Source: Enoplosus armatus (lineage: Eukaryota; Chordata; Actinopteri; Centrarchiformes; Enoplosidae). From it: a stretch of DNA of 64,000 nt. A program made the position numbers and the translations under genes. Where the stretch lies: contig NC_092196.1 in NCBI RefSeq assembly GCF_043641665.1, forward strand, positions 606,001 through 670,000, in the 5' to 3' direction. Below are positions 43,005 to 55,938 of this stretch, one piece after another (position 1 is the stretch's first letter; each line of letters opens with the position of its first letter). The notes under the pieces were generated by a model. It did no database searches. It saw only the letters and a list, made by a program, of their open reading frames with translations, and was not told where the DNA came from.

Positions 43005-45843
43005 TGAATGAAGCAGAAACTAAGAGCGAGAGAGAGAGAGAGAATCAGACAATCAGTAAGGAAGGGAGGGTCAGGGGGTTAAGGATGGAGGTGTGGAAGT
43101 AGGGAAGGAGAAAGGGATAGAGGGAGGCATGGGAGGAGGAGAGAGAAGGTATCATTAGTCCTCTTTAGCTTCCATTATGAAGATTAAAGTGAAGAGTGCC
43201 TGTTCGTCTTAACCCTTTCCACCCACTCTGTGTTGGACTAAGAGAGTCCAGCACTTTGGAAAGACGCTCAAACCGCCTCATGTCAAATGAATCAAGGGAT
43301 CGCTTAAAAAAGAAAAGAAAAGAGAGATCCAAGACATTCCAACAAGTTTCAAAAACGTTGCCGTGCGATGTACCTAGTCAGAACCGTATGCATTTCTCGA
43401 TGTGACAGGTTTTACAGTGGCTTCCTGAGAGCAGGAGAAGGAATTCGCTCTCGCGTCCGGTGCGATTTTTGACTCCAGTCTCTCTGCTTTTTCGTTTCGC
43501 TTCTGGAATGTTTCCGATCAGGAGAGAACATGTTCCTGGCAAGTTTTGAGATCAGATCAGGGGTTGAGCACAAACAGAAAGCAGGCACCAACAACGCAGC
43601 GCATACCGCCGCGCCACGGGTAGCAGTGGTAAAATGATTTGTAGCTTAGGGGATTGGCTATCACTAAGCCTTCTGGTTGTGCTAGCTACCAACAGGGTCA
43701 TCACATTGGTGAACACCTTGGTTGTGATAACAAGGAAGAATGCAGGCCTTGCCTGAAATCCAGGTGAGCTCGGGTGGCTTAAACTCAAGTAATGACACAT
43801 TGAAATTTGTCGCCTGATGATGGTGCTGACAGAAAAGTCAGGGGATCACCGCATTCAGCTGTCTGACATCTGACATTTTCGTCTGGAAGAAAAGTGGTGG
43901 ATCAACCGCAGGCCGACATTGCCATCCATAGAGCCACAGCACCTGCCCGGCTAAAAGAGTATTGAATACAATGTGGCTGTGGAGATCTCGGAGACATAGA
44001 AGACCCATAGACCCATAGACCCTAGAGTTTGTGAAGCCCTGAAGGCCACAACGCAGGGTTCAACCTTCAGTCCTCTTCTTTTACATGTGTTATACTAATA
44101 TTAACACATATTAATGAAAGCGTAAAAGTTGTTTTTGTAGTATTTTGTTCATCATATCCAAGTACCCTGGCAACCAAAACATCATCATCTGTATGTTTCG
44201 CGCTTTCAACTAATGCCTCTGCAGGCTGTATCGTCTCCTCCAGAGGGAGCCGTTGAGGCGATTCAATTCAAGTTTCACAAGGCAGGTTTTGATTTTGTAC
44301 TTCTGCACGCCCTGGCGCTCGTCCCTCACCGCTCGCTGTCTTGCCCGAGGCTGAGAAACCCGTCGTCCAAGAGAACCATGGACCTGTTGTCCCTGTGGAG
44401 GACAAACATCTCAAGAATATAAGAGCAGAGAGGCGTCCCTTCCACTGCAATTGTCGATGCACAACTGTTCATTTTCCCATCTGTTTCACCCGACTGTGTC
44501 GACCGCTACTGCGACGTGCTGTTCCCGTCCATTCTCATCAAGTCACCATCCAATATATCCTTTTTTTAAAAAAATGTCCTCCCTCTTAGCAGCTGTTTGT
44601 TTTGATTGTTTCGATTTTACAAAGGCGACGACATCAAACATGAACACAATGAAGTTTATTTCATAATCTGTCAGTTGGATTGTGATGTTGATGGTATGGA
44701 AGCCCATTTCTGTGAGGCAAAATACTAATAATTAAAAAAAATTTAAAGATTAAAAGTTAGTCATGGTAAAATTAAGTCAAATGTTTTGACTTGGTAAGGC
44801 AAGAATTTGGAAAAAGTTTGAAATTGGCACTAGTATTCCTTAGTTATAGTTTAACATACACTGACTTACTTTACTAGGTGGACAGTATATGGAACCCCAA
44901 AGACCTATAATAAATAATCATATGAATAAATTAAAAATAAAATATATACATGAACTAAACCTTGAGAAATAACAGAAGAACTCTACTCATTATTATCAAA
45001 TGTTATCTCACCATTCATTTGCATAATGAGAGTTTACACCAATTCATCATTGCAGACAGTTTTATTTTAAAAATACCCTTTTTCAAAAGTCTTTCATATC
45101 TGCATTTTCATAATGTCACATTGCTGTAAACCCCCCCCCCCCCCGCAAGCAAGCTCAACAACTGCTGCCAAATCTAGCCAGTTAGCTCCTGTTAGCTAGA
45201 TGACAATGCTAAAGTAACTCTGAACTAACCAACGAGAGGCTGCTGCTGTAAATCAAGACAGTACACAGACACAGAAACTGAGCCTTTTTAGCTTTTAAGC
45301 TTTTAAATGTATTAATACGTCAATTCTTTTAAAATTTTTTTTATAATTTCTTACCTATTAATGTAATATTGAGCACCGTGGGGCTCCTGGACACGTTGTA
45401 AGCGCATTGGCTTCTTGTGCACTGTCAACGGTGGGACATTTTGTTTGCTTTCTCGTGACTCTGTATACGATGGTATGGATACAATGGCAGTAGGGTTGAG
45501 ATTAAAATGTTAGAAATGTTTAAAATCTGTTTATGGTGCGAGGGCCAGGCCAACGTTACGCCTCACTCCGCATGAGCGCCGCACATTCTGCCTTATGTAA
45601 GTGTTCATGCACACTTATTAGTCCAGACACACCTACCTCTGTAGGCACACACGCTCATTTACATACAAGGAGAAAAACACACACACACACACACACACAC
45701 ACATTCAAACCACACAACACATCTTAAAGAGGTGCAGCAGATTGAGATTTAGATCTCTCTCTCTCTCCATTGGACTCTTTCCTGATTTCTCTTTTCTCTG
45801 TCTCTCATGCATGCCAGCGTGCATGCATAAAATCATCTGCATG

Positions 45844-45847
<4 letters not shown>

Positions 45848-45892
<45 letters not shown>
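45848..45892. repeat. (CA)n microsatellite
   Basis: About 22 CA units, one of the longest pure arrays in the window. Confidence 0.92.
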
Positions 45893-45894
<2 letters not shown>

Positions 45895-46350
45895 GAGGTC
45901 CATTCTTTTATGCAAATCAAATCTCTGTTGGCTGCCCAGCTTTGTCTTCGTAGCCTTATGCAAATGACCAGTTAATAAACGCTGGCTAATGAATTCATTA
46001 CATGCTATCTGACACACGCGCTCGTGTGCACACATGCACGCACGCACACACATGCACGCTCACTTGATTTGATTTGCATAGTAATGGACCATCTTTTGCT
46101 CAGTGTTACTCCTCATTTAAGGACATGGATAATATAATATAATACAATAAAAGTTTTTTTTCGGCAGACAGTTTTCTCTTTCTTATGACATTTTTGACGT
46201 TTTTATTGATTTTTAAGAAAGGGTTAGTGATGAACACGCCCGGACAAAAAAACTAAACAAAAAAAACCAAAACACAACGTACAATTCAATAACTTCATGA
46301 GACACAAACCAAAGCGACAGCAAGCACGCCCCAGCCGCGCGCATCGCCGC

Positions 46351-46536
46351 CTAGTGTCCCCCCCGGAAACAGTTTCCGTCGTCGCCTATACCTTCCAATA
46401 TACAATACAAGGTTCCCACCTCTATTCTGCACTTGCAGCACAAATTATCCTTCATCAGTTCAATTATTTGGAGTAATACCTTGACTTTTTTTTTTTTTTG
46501 CCATAACAATTCCACATTAGATGAGTCATCAGTCAT
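46351..46536 (-). mobile_element. Possible L1-type LINE ORF2 C-terminal remnant
   Basis: The - strand reads CCKCRIEVGTLYCIL, resembling the Cys-rich C-terminal motif of L1-type ORF2 proteins (CxxC...GTxxH). No reverse-transcriptase motif remains nearby. Weak. Confidence 0.3.
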
Positions 46537-46839
46537 ACAATTATTGGTTTGTTTCTAAAATTGCGAAGCTGTGTGGTTGTCAGTGAAGAACTTCGGCGTT
46601 ATTTCTAAATATTTCCCGAAACGTGCTTGACCTTTAGGACCAAGTCATAGGATATACAGTAAATACACCGCCTTCATACAAATCTCTGATAGTGTGTGCG
46701 ATATGTCATCAGACTGCATACAATGAAGACTATCTCTGTACATGGTGTGGCAGCTGATACATTTGATGGGTTTTGCTCCATGCCTCTCCAGAATGAATAC
46801 AAATGGGATTTGCCGTCTTATCTGACTTCTCCTTGCAGA

Positions 46840-46887
46840 GGGAGGCTTCGATCAATAAAGTATTTCTGATTCTGATTCTGATTCTGG
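46840..46887 (+). mobile_element. Non-LTR retroposon 3' tail with (TTCTGA)n
   Basis: 'cgatcaataaagtatttctg' followed by TTCTGA repeats. This is the clearest example of the tail family also seen at 16271, 19688 and 39218. Confidence 0.65.
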
Positions 46888-48685
46888 GATCTGTCAAACA
46901 CTGCAATGACATCCACAGTGTCAGCTGTGCAGGTTAGCACGAGAAAAATATGACAGAAAAATCATAATATATATATATATTTTACAATTGGTCTGTCCTG
47001 AATTTGCTTTTTCAAAACACTTCACACAGTCAGCCGCCACCAAAACTCTGCACTGTGTTTACGGCCCAATTTTCCACATTACATGCTATTGTAAAAATGC
47101 ATGTTGTGTATTATATATAAAACTGTATTATTATCATTGATAATCCCTTCAGGAAATTAAACCAGAATTTAGGGCAAGTGTGCGGCAATTACATCACTTA
47201 GCGAACAACCTTTCAGCTTCGTATGGCCTTTCGGAGGTCAGAGGTCGCGGTTGCTGCCACAAAGACTGATCGTGGAGCTGAGAGAGGACAAGAGGACAGG
47301 GCCGACATGAGGACGAATGCAGGGGAGGACTGCGAGGAGGCGTGTCTGTGTCTGCAGTCTCTCTCTTGCAGAGGCGTAACACTGACAGTGAAAGTGTACG
47401 GGAAAAAAAAAGAAAAAAGAATGACCACCATGAATTATTATGGTAATGGGGATGGCTTCGGGCTATATCACGCAATAACGCATTTATGTAGTTTGTCCAG
47501 GCAACAATATGGTTCAGGTCAATGTGTGTGTGTGTGTGTGTGTGCTTGTTCCTAATGAATGTGATTTTTCATGCTTTCGCGCCTTGTCGTCCAAATTAAT
47601 TAACCCCTTTGTGCCCAGTGTTTCATGCATTTTATCCTCAATTTGATGCATTCTGATCAGAGAGACGCGGAGCACCCTTTTTTTTTTTTGTTTCTTTAGA
47701 TGGTGTAAACCTATATCTGTAAAATCTAAGAAATTACTGTTATCGAGTCTTGTGTCTTTTTTTTATTTTTTTTTTTACAATTGGTAACTTCACTTCCAAA
47801 ACTCTTCACAAAATCAGCTTGAAATAAGTCAATATGAAGTAATCTGCGGGTCACGTTTCATTGCTTGGAGACAAAATGCATTCTGTGACCACATCTTTCA
47901 AACTGTCCTCTCACTCAAACTCAACCACCACCAAACCTCTGTGTATTTACATCCCATTTTGCACGTTTACATGCTTTTATTTCATCTTTTAAGTCATGTT
48001 GGGTTTTGAACGTGAATTTAACAGCTTTGACAATAGTGTGTAAACATGTGCAAAATAGAGCACAAATACAGCATAAATAGAGCATAATTACACAGTTGGA
48101 TGTGAGAAAACACAGTTCATGAATTTTGAAAGACGTGGTCCTTGAATGCATCTTGTGTGAAAGCAATGACAAGCGATCCAGGGTTTGGTCCACCTTGACT
48201 TTGCTGCTTTGAAAGGGTTTTGAAAAAGTGAACTCGAATAGAGAAATGTGAGTCAACAATTGTAAAAAAAAAAAAATAAAAAAAAAAATATATATATATA
48301 TATAAATATATATATGTAAATTTACATAACATAAGTGCAAAATTATGGTAAATTAGACTGCAATTTGTCACACTCTGCTGCATCTGCATCTAACAAATGA
48401 AAAATAAAAATAGAGAAGACCAACCACAGTTGATTTCCATTGTAGCAGAGCACCTATACCCAAGTTATATACTGTAAAAGGGCAAATCTTTGGAATGAGT
48501 TTTTCTCAGTAAACGTGGATCCAGTCAGTCTTCAAACCCACAGAGGAATCATTTGCCTCATGGAGGGGAAAAGTTTACGACCATCAGCCACATGATCAGA
48601 TGTCCCTCTTGGACTCAATGAATGCTGGATGTCTGGTCATATCATAGGAGAAGAAAAAGGGAAAAAGATCATGTAAGATGTATGA

Positions 48686-48717
<32 letters not shown>

Positions 48718-50546
48718 ATAACCATCATTTTTAAAATGACAAAAAGAATCTGAGGGTGGAGTTGGAAAGAGACGAGATCTGCTGCTTGTGACCAGCCTGC
48801 ACCCACATTTTGGCAAATATTTGACCCATTTAATAAAGATCAGTTCTGCCGCACAGCTTACTGACCGTGTTTATAACAATATGATACCACAACGCAATGT
48901 TGTCTGAGAGTGGCCGTTTACAATGCGTGTTGATACAAACAGTTGACAGTGGAGACCCAGCTGCTGAGTTACATGATTACACGCAGGCCCAGTTTTCCAT
49001 CATATGGGCTTGTTATTGTGTAACAAGTCGATTCTTGCAAATATTTTATCAGCAAAATATATGCTTGCATATATGTATATTTATATATTTATATATACAT
49101 ATATATTGGGTGAAAAAAAAGTTTTTTAATTCAAGTTGATGGTTTAGTGACCATTTGTGAGGAATGCAAATGATGTGGGTAACTTTATAACCTGCGTTTT
49201 TCACCATGGTAACTGTGGTGCCACTAACGGATGGAAGGCTTAATGGACAGACACGAGCTGCTGCAGCACACGGCGAGCTAGCTGAGCCGGCTGCGGGCTA
49301 GTTCACGCCAAGCGTAATTTCAGCGCCGAAGGTCGTCGTCTTTAATGTGATATGTGTGGCGGATGTGGCGGCGTCGGGTCTTATGACAACTTTATAAATA
49401 TAGATATATAGCATGAGGGAACACGATCGGTGGAGTGTAGAGTGCTCATTATATTGATTTAAAATGTTAATATCCACAAGGTATCTCCTCACATCCATGT
49501 CCCCGACTTTTGAGGACTAGATTACCCCCCCCCCCCCCCAAAAAAAGTTTTTTTTAAATACTGTTTTCATTTGAGGAGCATAATTTTCGTCTACTTGTGA
49601 TTTTCAGTCTCACTGTTTAACCCCGGTGCATGCTGGTAGCCCACAGGGGACGGCCCAGTCAGGAAGCAGGAGGGCCATGGGCACTTCCTGTCAGCAATCA
49701 GCACCATTCAGGTGTGATGGATGGACATGACACATACACACACATACATATATATATATATACTGTAGCTTCGCCGGTTTTTCATAAATCTTCAAGCGCG
49801 CACACACACACACACACACACACACTGTTGCTGTGGCTGAAGTTAAGCAGTGCTTGGTGCGTGACACTGCCATCCATTACACTGTAACAGGAGTGTGTGT
49901 GCCAAAACCTGACACTGCACAGACCCTCTGAGTGTGTGTGTGTGTGTGTGTACGTGGGTCATATGTGTATTAACATCTTATTTTGGTCAATTCACTCCAC
50001 CTCACCCCTTCGTTCCCCCTCTCTCTTTCTGACCCTTGCTCCCCCCCCCACCCCCCCGCGACTCCCTCTGTCACACTCTCTCGTCCCTTTCTTTATATCT
50101 ACTTTGATGACTGCTTCTGTCCTCTCGATGCCTCTTTCCCTCTCTTCTCTGTGATTGTAAAACATGTTCTACCTTGACTGAATTGATCGCAAAGTCATTT
50201 TAGAATGGGACGAAACAAGAACCAATCCATTATTTAATCATTTATCAATAAAACAGCATTTTTCTTCTCATAAATCTAATAATAGATTAGAATCAGATCC
50301 AAAAGTTAGAATTAGCTGCAAAATTGAATAAAAAGAATGGCATGTTTATTCCTTTTAACTGGTCTGGGGACACGACACTTCTTTGCCTTTTAGTTCTGGT
50401 CCTGGACCAGTTGTAACACCGACTTATTGCAAACAAACCAAGTGCTGTAAATATGAAGTTACACTGACTGACAGGCAGCTCATTCCTTGAACAGTTTTGG
50501 TGATGTCATCGTGCGTCATCATCATCATCATCATCACGGACATCAT

Positions 50547-51186
50547 GCGGACTGGTGTGAGATGTTCTGAGGTTTTGTTTGTCGCCTGAAAGCAAATGGA
50601 CCAATTGCAGGACTGCGTTAGGAGCGGAGATGTGATTCTAGCATGAATTAGCATGAGGCTAAACTACTAACAAATAGGTCTGCTTAAGTCTCAAGCTGTG
50701 TTCAGGAAGCTACATGGATCCACCGAGGAAAATCTGGCGTTATAAGTTATACACAGAACATTAGTGCACCTTATGTGTATATTTATCTCCTCTGGTGGTC
50801 TCAAAGAGCTCACCAGGAAATAAATAATGAAGCATTATTGGTTTTATCAGACAGCAAATCATTTATTATGATTACCGTGGGACTGCTGCGTCAAATCTCC
50901 TGCCAAAGCGGTTTTAGCTGCTTTTAACTGTCTGATTGATCAGTGTTACCATGGTTACTAAATGATTCACATAAATATGGACACTGCTTACACAGATCGA
51001 TTACAAGATCGCTTCTTGCACAGCTTTAGATCTAGAGCTTTAGTCTGAAGCAGACCTATTTGTTAGTAGTTTAGCGTCATGCTAATTCATGCTAGAATCA
51101 CATCTCCGCTCCTCGCGCAGTCGTGTGATTGGTCCGTTTGCTTTCAGGCCACAAACGAAACCTCAGAACGTCTCGCACCAGCCCGC
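50547..51186. mobile_element. Fold-back (long inverted repeat) element, MITE-like
   Basis: Arms of about 150 bases, 50547-50698 and 51036-51186, are reverse complements at roughly 85-90% by eye, including the long match around 'gattctagcatgaattagca' and 'ctaaactactaacaaatagg'. A 337-base loop separates them. There is no open reading frame and no recognised terminal motif. It would form a strong hairpin if transcribed. Confidence 0.75.
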
Positions 51187-51952
51187 ACATTGGCTTGGTT
51201 CCAGTTCTAAAACACGTGCTTTTTGTGGATACTCATCTACAGTGGCTGTTCAACTTTCAAGTTTCAGTTTGAACTGACCTTGTAGCTTTGTCGCTACAAT
51301 CTGACCGTGTTGTTGAAATTAAAAGCCAACAAAAGCACTTTGTCACCAGCTATAGGAGCCCTTTACCCAAAAGTAAAGTAAATGATTTAATCATCTGCAA
51401 ATAAAAATCCCTTCAAGATGCACAATGACAATAGAGGCTAGCTTTTTTTGTATTCTTTCTTTCTTTTTTGTTGTTGTAGCACTTTAAAGTAAAGCTAGTT
51501 TAATACAAATGATAAATGAAAAGTCTGGTTTCAGTATGACATATGGATCATTTAAAAAGGTGTCACCCAACAAATACAGCTGCTCCTTCATCCTGCCAGC
51601 GCTGCATTTGAAAGCGCTTTATGCTTTAACTTGAATTATGAACTTAACGTAATTCATTCATTTACTGCACATGTAAATATATATATATATATTTTTTTTT
51701 TTATTTTTTATTTTTTTTATTAATTAATTAATTTTTTGAGAAACAAGCCCTTCACCTCCTGTGTGTGTGTGATTACCAATTAATGGAAACAGTGAGTGAT
51801 CGGGCCCGTTTGGAGCGCAGATAACACCCACCTCACGCTTCTCCCTCATCTGCCATTAATATGAAATTCTGATGATGAAATTATGTTTAAACTAGCTGCA
51901 TTTTGATTTTTTTTTTAAAACTCTTTTTCTTTGTCGAGATGAAGGTGGTGCT

Positions 51953-51954
<2 letters not shown>

Positions 51955-51995
<41 letters not shown>

Positions 51996-52163
51996 GGGGT
52001 TGGGGGGCTGTTAACGCTACGAGCCGCTGAATGAAACGGCGTGGGGAGTCGGTGAGGGCAGATAAAGCCCTGCTCATGTATCAGCCTGCTCACCTGTCTG
52101 CAGCCAGACCGCTGTAATGGATAGACACAAGCTGCAACCATCACTCATACTCACACTGGCTGC

Positions 52164-52205
<42 letters not shown>

Positions 52206-52228
52206 TTGAGAGAGAGAAAGACACAGAG

Positions 52229-52272
<44 letters not shown>

Positions 52273-52548
52273 GTGTGTATTTGGTGGTGGGAGTGATTAT
52301 ATGTCTGCATGGGTGCAAGACTGAGAGAGACAGAGACAGAGTGTGTAGCTATGTGTGTATTTGTGTGTGTGTGTGTGTGTGTGTGTGGTTATTTGTGTAA
52401 TTCCTGTCTGTCTTTCTGTCATTTTGATTGATACTTCTAACATTGACACCATTTTGGTCTCTCTCCTTCTCTTTCCATCTTTCCCTCTCTCTCTCTCTTT
52501 GTCTTTCTCGGTGTCTCTCTCTGTGTGTGTGTGTGTGTGTGTGTGTGT
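51955..52548. repeat. Cluster of five (GT)n microsatellites
   Basis: GT arrays at about 51955-51992, 52168-52199, 52232-52271, 52362-52386 and 52522-52548, all with GT on the + strand, plus short GA tracts between them. Confidence 0.9.
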
Positions 52549-53339
52549 AGGAGGAAGGGGTTATGGGAAAGGGTCATCGGTGGGAACTTATGTGATGGAC
52601 AGCTGGCAGGACACATAGGGCGCTGGAGCAGTAAGGGGTGAAGCCGCGCTGTCAATCCCAAAAAAAAAAAAAAAAAAAAGGTTGGGGGGCTTTTATTGTG
52701 GAGGCAGGAGGGCTTTTATTGTGGAGTCAAATCATTTTTTATTTAACCATGTTTAACCACGTGTCATTGAGATTAGAAAAGTCTTTCATAAGGACACCAC
52801 AACAGTGAGTGCCAGTACTGGGGCAAGCTTCGAGCTCTGGTTGGGTTCGGGTTTCATTCTTTTCTAATGTAATTTATATTAAAAAAAGCTCTCTTTTTCT
52901 TTCTGACCGCTAATCGCATGTGCTCATGTGTGTCATGTGCTGCAAGTAGGTTCGCCATGTTCGCCCTTGCAGTTCTGCAATTAACACTCGCCATTTTATC
53001 AACAGTCACCATGATCTGACCTTCACCTTAAGTGTTTCAGTAGCTAACTGCAACCATACCATAGTTAAAAGGTTTTTTGTTTGTAGTGCTTATCAAGTTC
53101 AGTCCGGTCTTTAAGATGTTTTAGGCTCGTGCAGAACACCCTGTGCAGCGAGACCGTCCTCCCGAAGATGAACGACAGCATAAGTCTCTTCGGCAAGTGC
53201 CTCAAAACGACGTATGTTTACGCTCAAATGACAAAGCCCTCTTGCGGCGACAGGAGTTATGACTAGAGAAAATGATCAAATCAGATGATGTTAAGAGCGA
53301 AGTCCGCGCAGGGAGCAAGTCCGCGTCGGATGGATGGGC

Positions 53340-53545
53340 ACTGGATATCCACCCCCCCAAGCAAATCTGTGTATCTGCGAATAGCGCCGTGAATTCCTAC
53401 ATTAAATAAATGTTAAGAACTGTGTCGGATTGCATCATATCGCACCGAATCGTTCTGTACCGTCCCTGACTCGTATCGTAGCCTGTGTATCTAGATATGT
53501 ATCGGATCGTCTTACAGGGAGGAGATGCACGCCCCTACCAACGAC
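53340..53545. repeat. Dispersed repeat with Cys-Gly-rich 'tatcg' motifs (DNA-transposon-like)
   Basis: 'gcaccgaatcgttctgtacc', 'gtatctagatatgtatcgga' and 'gagatgcacgcccct' match in order a repeat type I know from fish genomes. No terminal repeats were delimited. Confidence 0.4.
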
Positions 53546-54281
53546 ACCGTATACATTTGTTTTGTCTTTAGAATTGGGGTCTAGTGGCCATTAGAGAAAC
53601 TGCAGCTTGAGACATTAGGCTTGAACATAAAGTTCAGTTTATTCTACTCAGCCTGCCACAAGTTGTAATGAGGCCTTGTGTGGTGCTGAAGGGAGCCTGA
53701 TGATGTCATCTGATGATGTCATCATCAGGGTCTGCTTTTTTTTTTTTTTTAGTTTGAGCCACACTAGGGACACAAAGTCAGAATATATCAGTCTCTGTCG
53801 CTGTCGATTTTGACCGTTCTTTTTTTAACCGGTCGCGCATGATGCATTTGAAAAAAAACATCCCAGAAAAGCTGAGCAAACTTGGCTGCTACTGTTGCCT
53901 CTTTTTTGTCACCTTGAGTGAAATGGCCTGGTGGAGCTTTAAGATAAACAGATATGTATATATTACAGTATATGTATAGCACATCTACGCGTGTAACATG
54001 CCTGGAGAATGCCACTTTAAGGCAATTCTCCATTCTCTCCTCCCTACCTGTTTTTTTTTATATGTGTAAATAAAGAAACTAAACCAAACGAAATGTACAT
54101 GAAAAAAAAAACCCAATACAGACAGACCTTCCTTGTTTCAAGCCAGATGCCCACATGTCTTCCTTTTCAAACACCAGGGAACGTTGCCATGCCGACCCCT
54201 GGGACCTGACCTCCCGAGGGGTGAAAGGTCAGCCTCCCAGCCTGCTGCTGTTGCCTCAGTGATGAACGGTATCCTGAGAAG

Positions 54282-54356
54282 TGTGTGTGTGTGTGTGTGT
54301 GTGTATGTGAGAGATAGAGGAAAGAGAGTATTTTATGCATCTGCCAGAACCTCTGT

Positions 54357-54392
<36 letters not shown>

Positions 54393-54625
54393 TCTTGACA
54401 CCACATAGTTCTAAGAGAGAGAGATAGAGAATCCCATTGTGCATGTGTGTGTGTGTGTGTGTCTGCGTGTTAGTGTGTGTAAGAGAAAGACTGACTTTTG
54501 TTCTCTGTCGGTCATAATCTGGAATAGAATTCTGCTAATTTCATTAGGAATATTACAATCTGATTATGGGACAGCAGCAGGTCCTGTGTGTAAATGGGGC
54601 CACACACAGAGCAAGGACTTACACA

Positions 54626-54662
<37 letters not shown>

Positions 54663-54803
54663 AACTCCTACAGAACATGTACACATCTGAGGCAGACTCG
54701 CACACTGTTCCTGTATCCATGTCTCCAGGGGGTCAATTTGCCTCAGGCCAAAGGAATGACATCACAAGGGGAGGTCAAAGGTCATGACACCGGGGGTAGT
54801 AGT

Positions 54804-54850
<47 letters not shown>
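54282..54850. repeat. Cluster of GT and CA arrays in opposite orientation
   Basis: GT arrays at 54282-54304, 54360-54387 and 54445-54462, a CA array at 54628-54656 and a (GT)23 array at 54805-54850. The last two can pair with each other across 150 bases. Confidence 0.88.
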
Positions 54851-54851
<1 letters not shown>

Positions 54852-55447
54852 GTACTGAAAAAGAGAGACAGGAGAGTGATTTATCCTTAGTGGGACAGAA
54901 ATCATGATGCAAAAACAAAGCAAGTCAGCAGAAAGCGCTCCTTTATATTAAAAACAGACAGACGTACTCGCCTCTCCACGGTAGATGCCAGATCAATGGG
55001 CTGCTTGTAGTCTTGTTAAACCTGCTTTGCTGTGCTGGCCAGAGGTGTGGGAAAAAAAAATCTGTGAGGGAGCCAGATAAGTCGCACAGCCTGCTCGTAT
55101 TTAAACTCAACGCAACCTTCTTAGGACCTGAGCTATCGGTGCCAATCCGTGCTAACAATGCCGGAACACAACAAACCACGTAACATATTCAGTTGTTTTT
55201 TCCCCAACCACAGGATGACTTGAACTGAATTACACTGTACGTAAAGGAAACAGAAGCGTGCATAATATGCATGACACATATAGATAAAAGCGCGTGTGCG
55301 GTGGCCCTGAAGTGCACAGCACAATGTTGTGTTTTTTTTGTAATTTGCGGTTGTGTTTATATACTACTGTTACCTTGTGAAGTCTATATGGCAAACAGGT
55401 TAGCAAACAGTTAAACAGCCTAACTGTAACTGTAACATTGAGGAAGA

Positions 55448-55938
55448 TTAAAGGGGACCTATTATCATTTTGTGATTCCACTAGAGGAGCTTTGCATGAT
55501 TCACCGTTCAAAAAAGCCTCTTAGTTCACCCTCTGTCTGAAACAAGCCGTTTGAGCTCCTGTCTCTTTAAGGGCCCCCCTCCCTAAAAGCCTACTTTATT
55601 CTGATTGGCCGGCCAAGTTCCGGAAGTCTTTGGGAGAATTTCCAAAGGCCAACTGTAAACCTACCGTTACTAAGCAACTTTGACATAAACATAAACAGCT
55701 CGCCTGTGCCTGGAGCAGAGATACCATATAAGGACATCCGTGACTGTCTGACATCAGATAGACCCGGCAGTTGAAAAATATGAAACGGAACGTTCAGAGC
55801 AGTCACAGGGATTACTTTTACATACGTTTACCTCAGTATTTGGAAACTTTGGCAACATTTAGTGTGAATATCAGACATTGTAACTTTATATACTGTATAT
55901 GACAGAAAATAAGGAAAAGCACAATAGGTCCTCTTTAA
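55448..55938. mobile_element. TTAA-flanked MITE (piggyBac-type ends)
   Basis: 491 bp between TTAA copies at 55448-55451 and 55935-55938. The ends read AGGGGACCTATTAT and, reversed, AGAGGACCTATTGTG, 13 of about 15 matching. The inside has no long open frame. TTAA duplication with short inverted ends is the piggyBac-type pattern, and related elements are common in fish. Confidence 0.75.

Larger units (their letters stand above)
38920..50546. other. Gene-poor region rich in repeats and microsatellites
   Basis: No coding exon was recognised. It contains the retroposon tails at 39218 and 46840, the minisatellite at 39049, dispersed repeats at 40286 and 41962, CA arrays (42663, 45678, 45848, 49799), GA arrays (42969-43001), C runs (45131, 49525) and A/T-rich tracts around 48260-48320 and 48700. 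Two T/A-rich stretches (46160-46300, 47690-47780) carry homopolymers only. Confidence 0.5.
51187..55447. other. No recognised gene; dense GT/CA arrays
   Basis: Two clusters of dinucleotide arrays (51955-52548 and 54282-54850) dominate. A repeat with 'gtatcg' motifs lies at 53340-53545. AATAAA at 54068 follows a T-rich stretch and could be a transcript end, but no upstream coding exon was recognised. Confidence 0.5.

Noticed and set aside
54068..54073. AATAAA suggesting the 3' end of a + strand gene
   Set aside because: No coding exon could be identified upstream, and A/T-rich sequence makes the hexamer common by chance.
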